64,000 bases of DNA from Bacillota bacterium (GTDB lineage: Bacteria; Bacillota; UBA4882; UBA8346): contig JAEYGI010000062.1 in assembly GCA_023402395.1 (NCBI GenBank), positions 38,434 to 102,433 on the forward strand, written 5' to 3'. The notes beneath the pieces are model-generated. The model searched no databases. It had not been told where the DNA came from and saw only the letters and a list, made by a program, of their open reading frames with translations. The position numbers and the translations under genes are program-made. Numbering within the stretch: position 1 is the first letter of the stretch; each line of letters begins with the position of its first letter. Shown one piece after another: positions 33,278 through 41,888 of this stretch.

Positions 33278-35112
33278 TACCTCAACTCCAATGGTAAAGT
33301 AAAAATGAAGGTACTGCCCAGATCGATCTTGCTCTCACACCAGATCTCCCCGCCGTGCGCTTCAACGATCTCCTTGGCAATCGAAAGCCCCAGCCCGGTC
33401 CCTCTAACCTCCAAATCATACCCCTTCACCTGAATGAATTTATCAAAGAGTTTATCCAAATATTCCGCTGGAATGCCTACCCCGGTGTCCCGCACCGAGA
33501 CGCACATCTTGCCATGATTCACCGCCGCGGCGATCTCAATCTCGTCTCCCGCGTTCGTATATTTCAAGGCGTTTTGAATCAGGTTGTTCATGACCCAGGC
33601 GATCTTCTCCGGATCGGCAATCACCTTCGGCAATTCTTCGGAAACATCAAAATTGAGGCTCACTTCTTTCGCCTCGGCCACTCTCATGAAGTTCTTTACC
33701 GCTTTCTCCACGATACCCCCGATTGAACATGGCTGCATTTGAAAGGCGGATTTGCCGGACTCCATCTTGGAGATCTCTAGCAAGTTAACGACTAGATTCG
33801 CCAAGGATTCTCCGTCTTCTTTAATTGTAGCTACCAGGCGGCACTGTTTGTCATTGAGGGATCCGATTTTCTCCTCTTCCAGCAGGCTTAAGCCCATCAA
33901 GATCGAAGTCAATGGCGTCTTAAATTCATGAGAAATCGTAGCTGTGAAATCGGCTTTGGTCTTTTCTAATTGTTTAATCTGGGTAATATTTTGAAAAAGA
34001 ATGACCATGCTGTCTTCATCCGCTTCCACGCCCAGGACCGGCTTAACAACGACATTAAAATAAAAATCTTTCGCCATCGATTTGACCAAAAAGACTTTTT
34101 GGCGGGAATCTTCTTTCGCAATGGCGGGGCCTGCGATAAACCCGAAAAGATCATTGTTTCGTATCACTTCTAGGAAGTGCCGGTGCAACGCCTGGTTTTC
34201 GTTGACCTCAAAAAAGGTTTCTCCGGCGTCGTTGATCAAAAGAAACTGATAATGCCGGTCAAGGACGATTAATGGGTCGGAGATGCTTTTAACAATCGCC
34301 ATCGATCGATTCTTTTCCGCCATCAACTGCCCGACCGTACTTCGCTCATACTGCATCAAGCGTTTCGTCATATTGTTGAATTCCGCCGCCAATTCCCCGA
34401 TCTCATCTTGATAGACGATCTCCGCTTGCTGGTTTAAGTCGCCGGCCCTCACCAATTTCAACGTCTCTTTTAGTTTGGCTACCGGTTCAAAAAAACGGTT
34501 GACAAAGAACCGGGCTGCTCCAAAACCGCCAATTACCGCCGTCAGGGAAATAAATAAGACCAAGTACATCGAACGCTGCGTATTGGCCGTAACCTCATCT
34601 TTGCGGTGAAACATCGCTTTTTCATTTAGTTTTAAAATCTCATTCAACGCGCTGCGCACCTGAATTAATTTACTCCTGACCGGCCCATTATAATAATCGG
34701 CCGCCGCCGTGGCTCCCTTTTTGTTTCGGACCTCTTGCAATTCGGCGAACAACCGGGTGAACTCCCAATAGCTTTTCCCGAGCTTATCGACATGTTGCCG
34801 TTCCCCGGTCTCGGTAACATTCGTATCCTCGAAATTGTAAGCTTTCAGAAACTGATTTTGGGCAGTAACAAACAAATCGATTCCCTGTTTTTGCTCTCCC
34901 TTGATATACACCGATAAAGCGTAGTCCTGGGCCGCCAAATGGTCCAACATCCGGTTGGCCATCTGAATGCTGCGATAGTTAGCGGTCATCAGCCCTTCCA
35001 AGACATTGCCAAGCGAGAACAGATCGATGACTGCGGTCAGGCCAACTAAGGCGCTTAACAGCACCAATCCGAAATATAGCGCGGAGATTCTTCCTTTAAG
35101 GGTTTTAATCAT
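33277..35112 (-). CDS. KinB-like sensor histidine kinase
   Basis: A 611-residue membrane kinase. Helix 1 is at residues 8-30, a helical extracytoplasmic domain extends to about 180, helix 2 is near 182-203, followed by HAMP (about 205-260), PAS (about 270-380), HisKA with the phospho-histidine in ATISHEFKTPLTS, then an ATPase domain with N box NNLIQNALKY, G1 DTGVGIP and G2 GTGLGLSIAKEI. It is co-transcribed with the receiver-TPR protein. Its neighbours (KimA paralogues, KdpD-type domain) suggest a potassium, osmotic or turgor stimulus, which is inference. Confidence 0.92.
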   Translation of the reverse strand: MIKTLKGRISALYFGLVLLSALVGLTAVIDLFSLGNVLEGLMTANYRSIQMANRMLDHLAAQDYALSVYIKGEQKQGIDLFVTAQNQFLKAYNFEDTNVTETGERQHVDKLGKSYWEFTRLFAELQEVRNKKGATAAADYYNGPVRSKLIQVRSALNEILKLNEKAMFHRKDEVTANTQRSMYLVLFISLTAVIGGFGAARFFVNRFFEPVAKLKETLKLVRAGDLNQQAEIVYQDEIGELAAEFNNMTKRLMQYERSTVGQLMAEKNRSMAIVKSISDPLIVLDRHYQFLLINDAGETFFEVNENQALHRHFLEVIRNNDLFGFIAGPAIAKEDSRQKVFLVKSMAKDFYFNVVVKPVLGVEADEDSMVILFQNITQIKQLEKTKADFTATISHEFKTPLTSILMGLSLLEEEKIGSLNDKQCRLVATIKEDGESLANLVVNLLEISKMESGKSAFQMQPCSIGGIVEKAVKNFMRVAEAKEVSLNFDVSEELPKVIADPEKIAWVMNNLIQNALKYTNAGDEIEIAAAVNHGKMCVSVRDTGVGIPAEYLDKLFDKFIQVKGYDLEVRGTGLGLSIAKEIVEAHGGEIWCESKIDLGSTFIFTLPLELR

Positions 35113-35259
35113 TATTGACCGTCCCGAAGCAAAGTTATTTGGTTACTTGCTACTCCTCTATAGTTTCTTAATTATAATCGGAAATTGGCCCCCGCGCACC
35201 CGGTTCTATTGATAGAATACCGTGTATTAACGAGAAAATACCCTGATTTGATTAGCTAT

Positions 35260-35342
35260 ATAAGTTGAATTAAATATCTAATATGCATCATGTCCCTAAT
35301 ACCGGCCATGATGAAAAAATTAAGGGATTTAATTCAACTTAT
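35260..35342. repeat. Nested palindromic element 1
   Basis: Perfect 16-base arms ATAAGTTGAATTAAAT (35260-35275) and ATTTAATTCAACTTAT (35327-35342) enclose 51 bases that contain an inner pair CATCATG/CATGATG. The whole can fold as a long hairpin or cruciform. No T run follows, so it does not look like a simple terminator. Confidence 0.85.
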
Positions 35343-35352
35343 TACTGCTGTA

Positions 35353-35438
35353 ATAGGATGAAATAAATTCCGATTTGATTTTATTTGCATTCGGCTTTAA
35401 GAATGCAAATTACAGTTAAGATATTTATTTCATCCTAT
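35353..35438. repeat. Nested palindromic element 2
   Basis: Perfect 16-base arms ATAGGATGAAATAAAT (35353-35368) and ATTTATTTCATCCTAT (35423-35438) enclose 54 bases with an inner perfect 10-base pair ATTTGCATTC/GAATGCAAAT. Same architecture and size as element 1 ten bases away, but different sequence. Confidence 0.85.
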
Positions 35439-35592
35439 ATATTTACAGTAAACGGTTGCTGGCCGGCTGGAAAGTCTCGAAGTCCCGATCTGAAAACGTT
35501 GTGATAACTCTTTGATAAAGTCCGTGGGTTATTACAACATTTCCAGAAACGGAGTGTAGGCATGATAAAGATAAAGTCGATCAATACATGAG
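35439..35592. other. Rest of the spacer between the kinase and kdpD-type genes
   Basis: No gene or clear promoter seen besides the palindromes at 35260-35438 and the terminator at 35593-35615. Confidence 0.3.
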
Positions 35593-35615
35593 AAAAACCC
35601 GCCTCCGACGGGTTT
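35593..35615 (-). terminator. Terminator of the kdpD-type gene
   Basis: On the minus strand AAACCCGTCGGAGGCGGGTTTTT, right at the stop codon. Confidence 0.85.
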
Positions 35616-36753
35616 ATTCATTGGGAATGACATGGACCTCGACATCGCGCACCTTCTTCAGCAACTTGCCAATGGTCGAGCCGCGCAACAACGTCTGAAG
35701 CCGGGTCCGGCCGGAATGGCCGATGATGATCTGGGTGATATGCCGTTCCGCCGCGAACTTGGAGAGTTCCCCGGAAATGCTCTTCCCGGTTAATTTGAAC
35801 ACTTCCGCTCCCAGTTGGCGGGCTAGTTTAAAATGGCCTTCCAATCGCTCTAAATCTTTCGGGCCGGGCCTGGGCGCGAAGATATTGGTGCAATTGACGT
35901 AGAGTACCATCCATTCGCACCGGTAACGTTTGGCGATCCGGGCGCCCCGGCGGATCAGTTTTTTGGCTGACGGCCCGGGGGTGATGGCGACCATGACCCG
36001 CTCCACCGTATGCCAGGTGTCCTGGATGCCGTGCTCCTCCATGTACTCGGCGAGATCTTCGTCGACCTCTTCGGCGGTATGCCGTAGCGCCAGCTCACGC
36101 AGGGCGTTCAAGTTGCCTTTCCGGAAAAAATTTTTCAGGGCTTGCGTAACCTTATCCACCTGGTAAACATCGCCGCGTTTCAAACGGTTCTGCAATGCGT
36201 CGGGGGTGATGTCCACCACCACCACTTCGTCGGCGGCGTCGACAATCCGGTCCGGAATGGTTTCACGGACCGTGATCCCGGTGATGCGCTGGATGATATC
36301 GTTCAAACTCTCCAGATGCTGAATGTTCAATGTGCTCAAAACGTTGACGCCGGCGTCCAAAATCGCTTCGACGTCTTCATAGCGTTTTTTATGCTTGGAG
36401 CCAGGCACATTGGTATGCGCCAGTTCGTCAATGATTGCAATCTCCGGTTTCCGGGCGATCACCGCTTCCATATCCAGCTCTTCCAGGATTATTCCGTTAT
36501 ACTCGATTTTTTGCCGCGGAATAACGTCCAAAGCCCCGATCTGCTGCTCGGTTTCGGCCCGGCCGTGGGTTTCCACATAACCGATCACCACCTCCTGGCC
36601 GCGCTGTTTCCTACGATTGGCCTCATTCAACATGGAATAGGTCTTGCCCACTCCCGGAGCGTACCCGATAAAGATCTTCAATTTGCCGCGCCGTTCTTTT
36701 TTCAAATCGTCCAGGGCTTCTTCGGGGCTGGTCCGGTGAAACTGTTCGTTCAT
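35614..36753 (-). CDS. kdpD: Stand-alone KdpD sensor region (KdpD domain plus universal-stress domain)
   Basis: A 379-residue protein equal to the N-terminal cytoplasmic part of KdpD. Walker A IGYAPGVGKTYSML is at residues 29-42, followed by EVVIGYVETHGR, IDELAHTNVPGSKHKKRYEDV, TLNIQHLESLND, and a universal-stress-type domain from about residue 245 ending IIGHSGRTRLQTLLRGSTIGKLLK. The membrane helices, GAF and kinase domains of full KdpD are missing. In other Bacillota the universal-stress domain of KdpD binds c-di-AMP. ATG at 36753 follows AAGGAG. It probably acts as a c-di-AMP or K+ sensing partner of another protein. Confidence 0.9.
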   Translation of the reverse strand: MNEQFHRTSPEEALDDLKKERRGKLKIFIGYAPGVGKTYSMLNEANRRKQRGQEVVIGYVETHGRAETEQQIGALDVIPRQKIEYNGIILEELDMEAVIARKPEIAIIDELAHTNVPGSKHKKRYEDVEAILDAGVNVLSTLNIQHLESLNDIIQRITGITVRETIPDRIVDAADEVVVVDITPDALQNRLKRGDVYQVDKVTQALKNFFRKGNLNALRELALRHTAEEVDEDLAEYMEEHGIQDTWHTVERVMVAITPGPSAKKLIRRGARIAKRYRCEWMVLYVNCTNIFAPRPGPKDLERLEGHFKLARQLGAEVFKLTGKSISGELSKFAAERHITQIIIGHSGRTRLQTLLRGSTIGKLLKKVRDVEVHVIPNE

Positions 36754-36964
36754 CAAGGTCTCCTTAACGGCATCAAAATCACGTTGGAATTCATTATCCC
36801 CATTATATCACAGATCGCCTTCAACCAGGCAGCCGGTGCCAAGCCATTGGAACAGCCGCCGGAATTCAAACCGCCGGTCCGAAAAAATGATTGGCCGAAG
36901 TTTATCGCGGATTTCCACGCCGCCACCGTTCCACTTTGCCCCATCTTTAAGTTGGCGATCTTCC
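36754..36964. other. Intergenic region upstream of the kdpD-type gene
   Basis: Contains the leftward promoter region of the kdpD-type gene. The 21-base periodicity of array C fades out here (one degenerate unit at 36944-36964). No gene. Confidence 0.35.
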
Positions 36965-37216
36965 ATTGTCAAATGCCTCTGCTCCAGAGTCATTTGACTT
37001 ATTCACATTGCAAGCATGCTTTTCCACATTGCCAGATTGCAATTTAAGATTGCGATCCACCAATTGGAAATTGCAAGCTGCCAATGGGGCCAGGAAAGAT
37101 TGCAAAGTGACATTGCCAAGTAACATTCGACAATTGGCATCCACCAATTGGAAAATGCCAGTTCGCTTTGGTTCGTTGCCAACTTGATCAAAAGGATTGC
37201 GATCCCCCAGAAGGGT
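36965..37216. repeat. 21-bp-period array C (12 units, ATTG...CAAT type)
   Basis: Twelve units of 21 bases starting at 36965, most beginning ATTGC. Two units, at 37049 and 37133, share GATCCACCAATTGGAA or the near-identical CATCCACCAATTGGAA. The first of these also matches the opening unit of array A (1032-1052), so arrays A and C belong to one family. Quasi-palindromes and phase-open frames (heptads such as WQLAISN on the minus strand) occur as in array A; no ribosome site. Confidence 0.8.
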
Positions 37217-37305
37217 TGGGAGTTATGGACGGATTAGCGGGGAGGTGAAACCGCCGTTGAAAACAGGAGACGAAACGATCGAAAGCGGAGAACGGACTCC
37301 GCCGC

Positions 37306-38919
37306 CTACCGCTCCGTGTCATTCCGCGCCGTGTTTTCCCGGTATTCGGTGGGGGAGATTCCGATGAGCTTCTTAAAACAGTTGCTGAAATAAAAAGAGT
37401 CATTGTAGCCGACTGCGGCCGCGATCTCATAAATCTTGCGATCGGTATGCTTGAGCAGTTCCTTTGCTTTCTTGATCCGGCGTTCGGTGAGATAATCGAT
37501 GAAATTCTGCCCGGTCCGTTCGGTGAAGAGCAAGCTCAGATAACTGGGGCTGATCTTATACCGGGCGGCCATCCCGGAGAGGGTGATATCCGCGGCGAAA
37601 TGCTCGTCAAGATAGCGCCGGATCTCCTCCACCAGCCGATGATTAAACGAGGTCCGCTTGCCAGTGATGTGAAGGTGAATCTTCTCAAAGAACGACTCCA
37701 ATAGCCGTTCCAGTTCCTCCAGGCTTCCCATCCGCCCCATATCAAGCAATGCCGGGAAGCCGGCTCCGAAAATCTCCGCCGGATTATAGCCCAGTTCGTT
37801 CAGGGTGGTATAGGAGATTAAAATCAGATTGCCTGCCACCAGTTTGGCGAGTTCGGGACTGAGCCGCGTATCGCGGATCTCAGCGAACAGGCCCTTCAGT
37901 TCCTCACGGACGGCGCGCTCGGCCCCGATCTTCAAATTATCGAAGATGGGATGCCGGTGCAATTGAAAGAAGATCTTTTGACAGGACGGGCCATCCAGAT
38001 TGAAGTCGTTGATCGAGAATACCTGGTTCAACCCGTACAAATACCGGAACTGCAGGGCTGAACACGCTTCCCGGTAGGAGATGGCCAGATCGCTCAGAAC
38101 GCCATACCTGCGGCCCACTCCGCAAGCGATTTGACAGTTCAGACCGGACCGGACCCGGGTCAGAACCTCCTCCAGCCGAACCGGGAGATGCCCGTCGGGT
38201 TCGAAGCTGATCAAGGCCAGTTGATTCCGGTGCAAATTGATCACGTAATACTCGCCGGCATCGGCGTCCAATGCCTGCCGTAATTGCTGATGAAGCTGGA
38301 GATTCAATAGATATTTCCATTCCTCGCTGGCTTCCGGAAGTTGGTTCTCGGGAATCTCCAGTACCGCTACTTGAAACTGCCGGCCAACGATTCCGCTCAA
38401 GCCGAGATACTCCAATTGGGCCGGGATCTTCTCGGCCGCCAGCTGGCAGTTGATCATATCCAAAAAACACTTCTCCCGGAGCGCGGCCCGATTGGCGGCC
38501 AGTTGCTGCCGGAGCTGATCCGTTTCCAATCGTTGGGCCTCTTCCCGCTCCAGCTCCGCTTGAAAACGGAGCGCCGTCTCCAGCAGTCTCCGGCTGGCGA
38601 ACGGTTTCAGCAAATAGTCGGAGACATTGAGCTTAATCGATTCCTGAGCATACTCAAACTCGGCGAATCCGGAGATGACGATGATCTTCATCGGATAACC
38701 GCGCCGCTTGACCTCCTTGATCAGTTCAATCCCGTTCATTTTCGGCATCTGAACGTCGGTAACCATGATCCGGACCGGATATTGCTCCAGCGCCGCCAGC
38801 GCCTCCAGGCCGTTACTGGCGCTGAGCACCGGATCAAATCCATGGTCGGCCCAGGCCACGTTGTTTAACAGCTTCTCTTTAATGGCCTCCTCATCTTCCA
38901 CCAGCAACAATCCGGTCAT
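37306..38919 (-). CDS. YesN-like response regulator (receiver plus AraC-type DNA-binding domain)
   Basis: A 537-residue regulator. Receiver in residues 1-120 with VEDEE, Asp55 in VTDVQMPKMNG and Lys in LLKPFASRRL; a central helical/GGDEF-like spacer; C-terminal AraC double helix-turn-helix at about residues 435-530 (MAARYKISPSYLSLLFTERTG and VGYNDSFYFSNCFKKLIG). It should activate sugar uptake genes when phosphorylated by the YesM-like kinase encoded just upstream. Start follows GGGAGGG. Tandem ATAGAAAAT repeats at the importer promoter are candidate targets. Confidence 0.93.
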   Translation of the reverse strand: MTGLLLVEDEEAIKEKLLNNVAWADHGFDPVLSASNGLEALAALEQYPVRIMVTDVQMPKMNGIELIKEVKRRGYPMKIIVISGFAEFEYAQESIKLNVSDYLLKPFASRRLLETALRFQAELEREEAQRLETDQLRQQLAANRAALREKCFLDMINCQLAAEKIPAQLEYLGLSGIVGRQFQVAVLEIPENQLPEASEEWKYLLNLQLHQQLRQALDADAGEYYVINLHRNQLALISFEPDGHLPVRLEEVLTRVRSGLNCQIACGVGRRYGVLSDLAISYREACSALQFRYLYGLNQVFSINDFNLDGPSCQKIFFQLHRHPIFDNLKIGAERAVREELKGLFAEIRDTRLSPELAKLVAGNLILISYTTLNELGYNPAEIFGAGFPALLDMGRMGSLEELERLLESFFEKIHLHITGKRTSFNHRLVEEIRRYLDEHFAADITLSGMAARYKISPSYLSLLFTERTGQNFIDYLTERRIKKAKELLKHTDRKIYEIAAAVGYNDSFYFSNCFKKLIGISPTEYRENTARNDTER

Positions 38920-39047
38920 GCCGTTCTCGCCCTCCCGCCCTTTCCCGAATAAGAACCGTTCCCGCTAATCACCCGTCAGCGGCCCGGGAATTTTTCCACT
39001 GCCGGCTCGGCGGCTTTTCTCCTAGTCAGGCCGATGAGTTTCGGGGT

Positions 39048-40832
39048 TCAATTCACCGGGATCCGCAGGACTGCCGTCACTCCGCCGCCGGGAGTTTCTT
39101 CCAGCTTTAGGCCGTATTCGGGTCCGAAGGCCAATTGAATCCGCCCCTTTACATTGCAAAGCCCGAAGCAACTCTGTTCCGTTTCGGCTTCCCGGAGGCA
39201 CTCGTTGATCGCCTCCAACTGGGTCGGTTTCATGCCAACGCCGTTGTCAATAACTTCCAAATGGATAGTGGCGTCGGATTCGTTTAAATACCCTTTGATT
39301 GTAATCAATCCGCCCGGCTGTTCCAACTCCCGGACACCGTGGTAAATGGCGTTTTCCACCAGCGGCTGGAGGATCAGTTTGATGGTTTTGTGGCTCAGAA
39401 TCCGCTCCTCAATCTCCACCCGGTAATCATATTTCTGACCGTGACGGGTTTGTTGAATATAGAGGTAATTCCGGACATGTTCGATCTCTTCCCGGATGCT
39501 GATAAACTCCTGCCCATGGCTGAGGCTGATTCGGAAGAAAGCTCCCAAAGCCTCCACCATCTTAATGACCTCTTCGTTTCGGTTGGTCTCGAGCATTCCA
39601 ATGATCAAATCCAGCGTATTGTAGATGAAATGCGGCTTGATCTGCTCCTGGAGCGCGACCATCTCGGCCCGGCGCAGTTTTTTCTGCTCCTGAACGCTTT
39701 GTTCGATCAACCGCCGGATCCTGGCCACCATCTGATTGAAGGCCTCGCCCAACTGTCCGATTTCGTCGTTGGAACGGATGGTGACAGTGGCGCTCAGATC
39801 GTCGGCGGCCAGCCGCATCGATTGCCGCAGTTCCATAATGGGCCGGGTCAGCCGGCGGGCCAAAAAAATCGCGACGCCGATCACGGCCACTACCGAGCCG
39901 ATGATCAGCAGCAGCGAAACGCCGGTGATCCGGTTCATCTCCTGCATCAGTTCATATTTTTTGGAGATGCCGATGATCTTCCAATCGGCCGGACCGAAGG
40001 TTTTGACGGTGATCACCTGATCACCCCGGTCGAAGACGGGGATCAACGAACCCGGCTTCCAATCACCCCCGGTCGGTTTCCCCAGCAACAAGCCGACGGA
40101 CTTGCCGATCAACTCCGGCTGGGGATGGTAGATGATCTGTCCGCTTTCGTCCACCAGCATCACATAACCGGTTTTGCCCAGACGGATGTCCCGGCAAATA
40201 TTGTCCAGCAGCTCCATATTGACGTCGATGCTCATCAGCCCGAGAAAATTGTCGTAATCGCCCCGGATCGCCCGGCCCACCGAGAAGACATTGCCTCCCA
40301 GCCAGTCGGGGTGCGGCCCCCAGAATGCCGACGCGTCTTCGGCGGCGGTCCGGTTGGCGAGGGTCTGAAATAACCGGTCCTGGGCGGGATCGATGTGGGT
40401 CACGCCGTAGCAGCTGATCCGGACTCCGTTTAAGGTGGTGATCGCCACGTCCCTGAGGTCATTCTTCATTTTTTTGATATTGTTGAGATTCTCCCACAAC
40501 CGGAACGTGTATTTGCGGTTTCCCTCGATATCTCCGGCCATGCTCAGCTTGATAAACTGCAGCGTATAATAATCGCCGTGCAGATCGAGGATCCGTTCCT
40601 GGTCGCTTAAGTAAATGCTGAGATTCCGGCCGATCCGGTCGATGACTTCGCTGGTGTACGACCGCACGTTTTGTTCCAGGATCTCAAGATAAATCCGGTA
40701 CGAGAGCCACGCCAGCAAAATCAATGGGACCAGACTCAGCACGGCAAAGGACCAGATGAACTTGGACCGGATCGATCCCGGCCGGAACCAACCCGCGATT
40801 CGCCCGAACGGTCTCATTAGCGCCGGAATCAA
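39048..40832 (-). CDS. YesM-like sensor histidine kinase
   Basis: A 594-residue kinase with a helix near residues 25-45, a double-Cache extracytoplasmic domain (about 50-300) with GYVMLVDESGQIIYHPQPELIG, a second helix near 305-328, HAMP, then a His_kinase domain with the phospho-histidine in LQEQIKPHFIYNTLD and an ATPase domain with NAIYHGVRE and DNGVGM. It forms a pair with the YesN-like regulator. The TTG start at 40832 is poorly supported; the ATG at 40817 is an alternative. It overlaps closely with the binding-protein gene upstream, so translation is likely coupled. Confidence 0.92.
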   Translation of the reverse strand: MIPALMRPFGRIAGWFRPGSIRSKFIWSFAVLSLVPLILLAWLSYRIYLEILEQNVRSYTSEVIDRIGRNLSIYLSDQERILDLHGDYYTLQFIKLSMAGDIEGNRKYTFRLWENLNNIKKMKNDLRDVAITTLNGVRISCYGVTHIDPAQDRLFQTLANRTAAEDASAFWGPHPDWLGGNVFSVGRAIRGDYDNFLGLMSIDVNMELLDNICRDIRLGKTGYVMLVDESGQIIYHPQPELIGKSVGLLLGKPTGGDWKPGSLIPVFDRGDQVITVKTFGPADWKIIGISKKYELMQEMNRITGVSLLLIIGSVVAVIGVAIFLARRLTRPIMELRQSMRLAADDLSATVTIRSNDEIGQLGEAFNQMVARIRRLIEQSVQEQKKLRRAEMVALQEQIKPHFIYNTLDLIIGMLETNRNEEVIKMVEALGAFFRISLSHGQEFISIREEIEHVRNYLYIQQTRHGQKYDYRVEIEERILSHKTIKLILQPLVENAIYHGVRELEQPGGLITIKGYLNESDATIHLEVIDNGVGMKPTQLEAINECLREAETEQSCFGLCNVKGRIQLAFGPEYGLKLEETPGGGVTAVLRIPVN

Positions 40833-40835
40833 TGA

Positions 40836-41873
40836 TTATTTCATCTCCCACGGTTTTTTCGCCTTTATTAACCGGTCGAAATTGGAGGAGCCGGCCAGTT
40901 CCAGCCTGGTCTCAATAAATGTCCCGGGAATCGGCAGTCCCTTAATGGCGCAGATCAGATAATTGACGGTCAACTCGCCCATCTCCCGAAAGTCCTGGCC
41001 CACCAGGGCCTGGGCGAATCCTTTCCTGGCGGCGACCAGGACCGGATAGAAGGTATCCATCGAGACGGCGATCCCGCCTTTGTCGCACCATTCCTGATAG
41101 AGCGGCATCGATTCGGCCGGCCCGAAGAAGGCCCAACCGCCGGCAAAAAAGAAGGCCTCCGTTTCGGGATGCGCCTTGATATACGCTTCGACCACTTTCG
41201 CTCCGGAAACGGTGTCGTCGTCGCAGGAAAGAGTCGCCCGATAGTCCAGCTTCAACTTGCCGGCAACGGCCTCTTTGAAGCCCCGGATTCGTTCATTGAG
41301 GTTATGGGCTTGAATGCCGCCGGTCAGAATCGCCGTCTTAAGGACCTTTTCCGTCAAGCCCCGCTCCGTTACGATTCGCACCATCGCTTCCCCGCACGCC
41401 CGTCCGGCCCGATAATTGTTGGTGCCGCAATAAAAGAGCCGCTTACTGCCGGGACAGTCCGCGTCAATGGTGGCGACTTTGATCCCGGCCGCCACGGCGC
41501 GATCGATCACGCCGCGCAGCTTCCCGGGATCGCTGCAACTGATGGCGATCCCGTCCACTTTGCGCCGGATCAAGCCCTCCACTATCCGGACCTGTGCATC
41601 GGGGTCCACTTTGAACGGGGCTACCCATTCCAAAACCGCGTTGGAATTTCGGGCGGCCAGTTCCGCCGCTTCCTTGGTGTCGACAAAGACCGGATTATCC
41701 AATGATTTGGGAGAAATGGCGATCACCAGCGGCCTGAGGCGAGGGGTGGCCGGACCACCCATCGCCAGGGGACGGACCCCGGAAACCAAGGCTGAGCCGT
41801 GCATGAAAAAGATCAGGTACATCAGCCCCAAGAACAGAAGGTATCGTCTGCCATTGCGGCACGCCTTCATCAT
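40836..41873 (-). CDS. Periplasmic sugar-binding protein of the sensory operon
   Basis: A 345-residue type I periplasmic-binding protein with N-terminal signal/anchor (residues 8-32). The sugar-binding fold shows IAISPKSLDNPVFVDTKEAAELAA, VDGIAISCSDPGKLRGVIDRAVAAGIKVATIDAD, and FYCGTNNYRAGRACGEAM. It lies between the Cache protein and the YesM-like kinase rather than next to the ABC genes, so it probably presents ligand to the sensor, as ChvE- or XylFII-type proteins do, rather than to the permease. Confidence 0.88.
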   Translation of the reverse strand: MMKACRNGRRYLLFLGLMYLIFFMHGSALVSGVRPLAMGGPATPRLRPLVIAISPKSLDNPVFVDTKEAAELAARNSNAVLEWVAPFKVDPDAQVRIVEGLIRRKVDGIAISCSDPGKLRGVIDRAVAAGIKVATIDADCPGSKRLFYCGTNNYRAGRACGEAMVRIVTERGLTEKVLKTAILTGGIQAHNLNERIRGFKEAVAGKLKLDYRATLSCDDDTVSGAKVVEAYIKAHPETEAFFFAGGWAFFGPAESMPLYQEWCDKGGIAVSMDTFYPVLVAARKGFAQALVGQDFREMGELTVNYLICAIKGLPIPGTFIETRLELAGSSNFDRLIKAKKPWEMK

Positions 41874-41888
41874 TTCACCCTCCCCCGC

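Noticed and set aside
35260..35438. Ordinary bidirectional terminators
   Set aside because: The stems are AT-rich with 50-base interiors and no downstream T run; a proper terminator for the KdpD-type gene lies separately at 35593.
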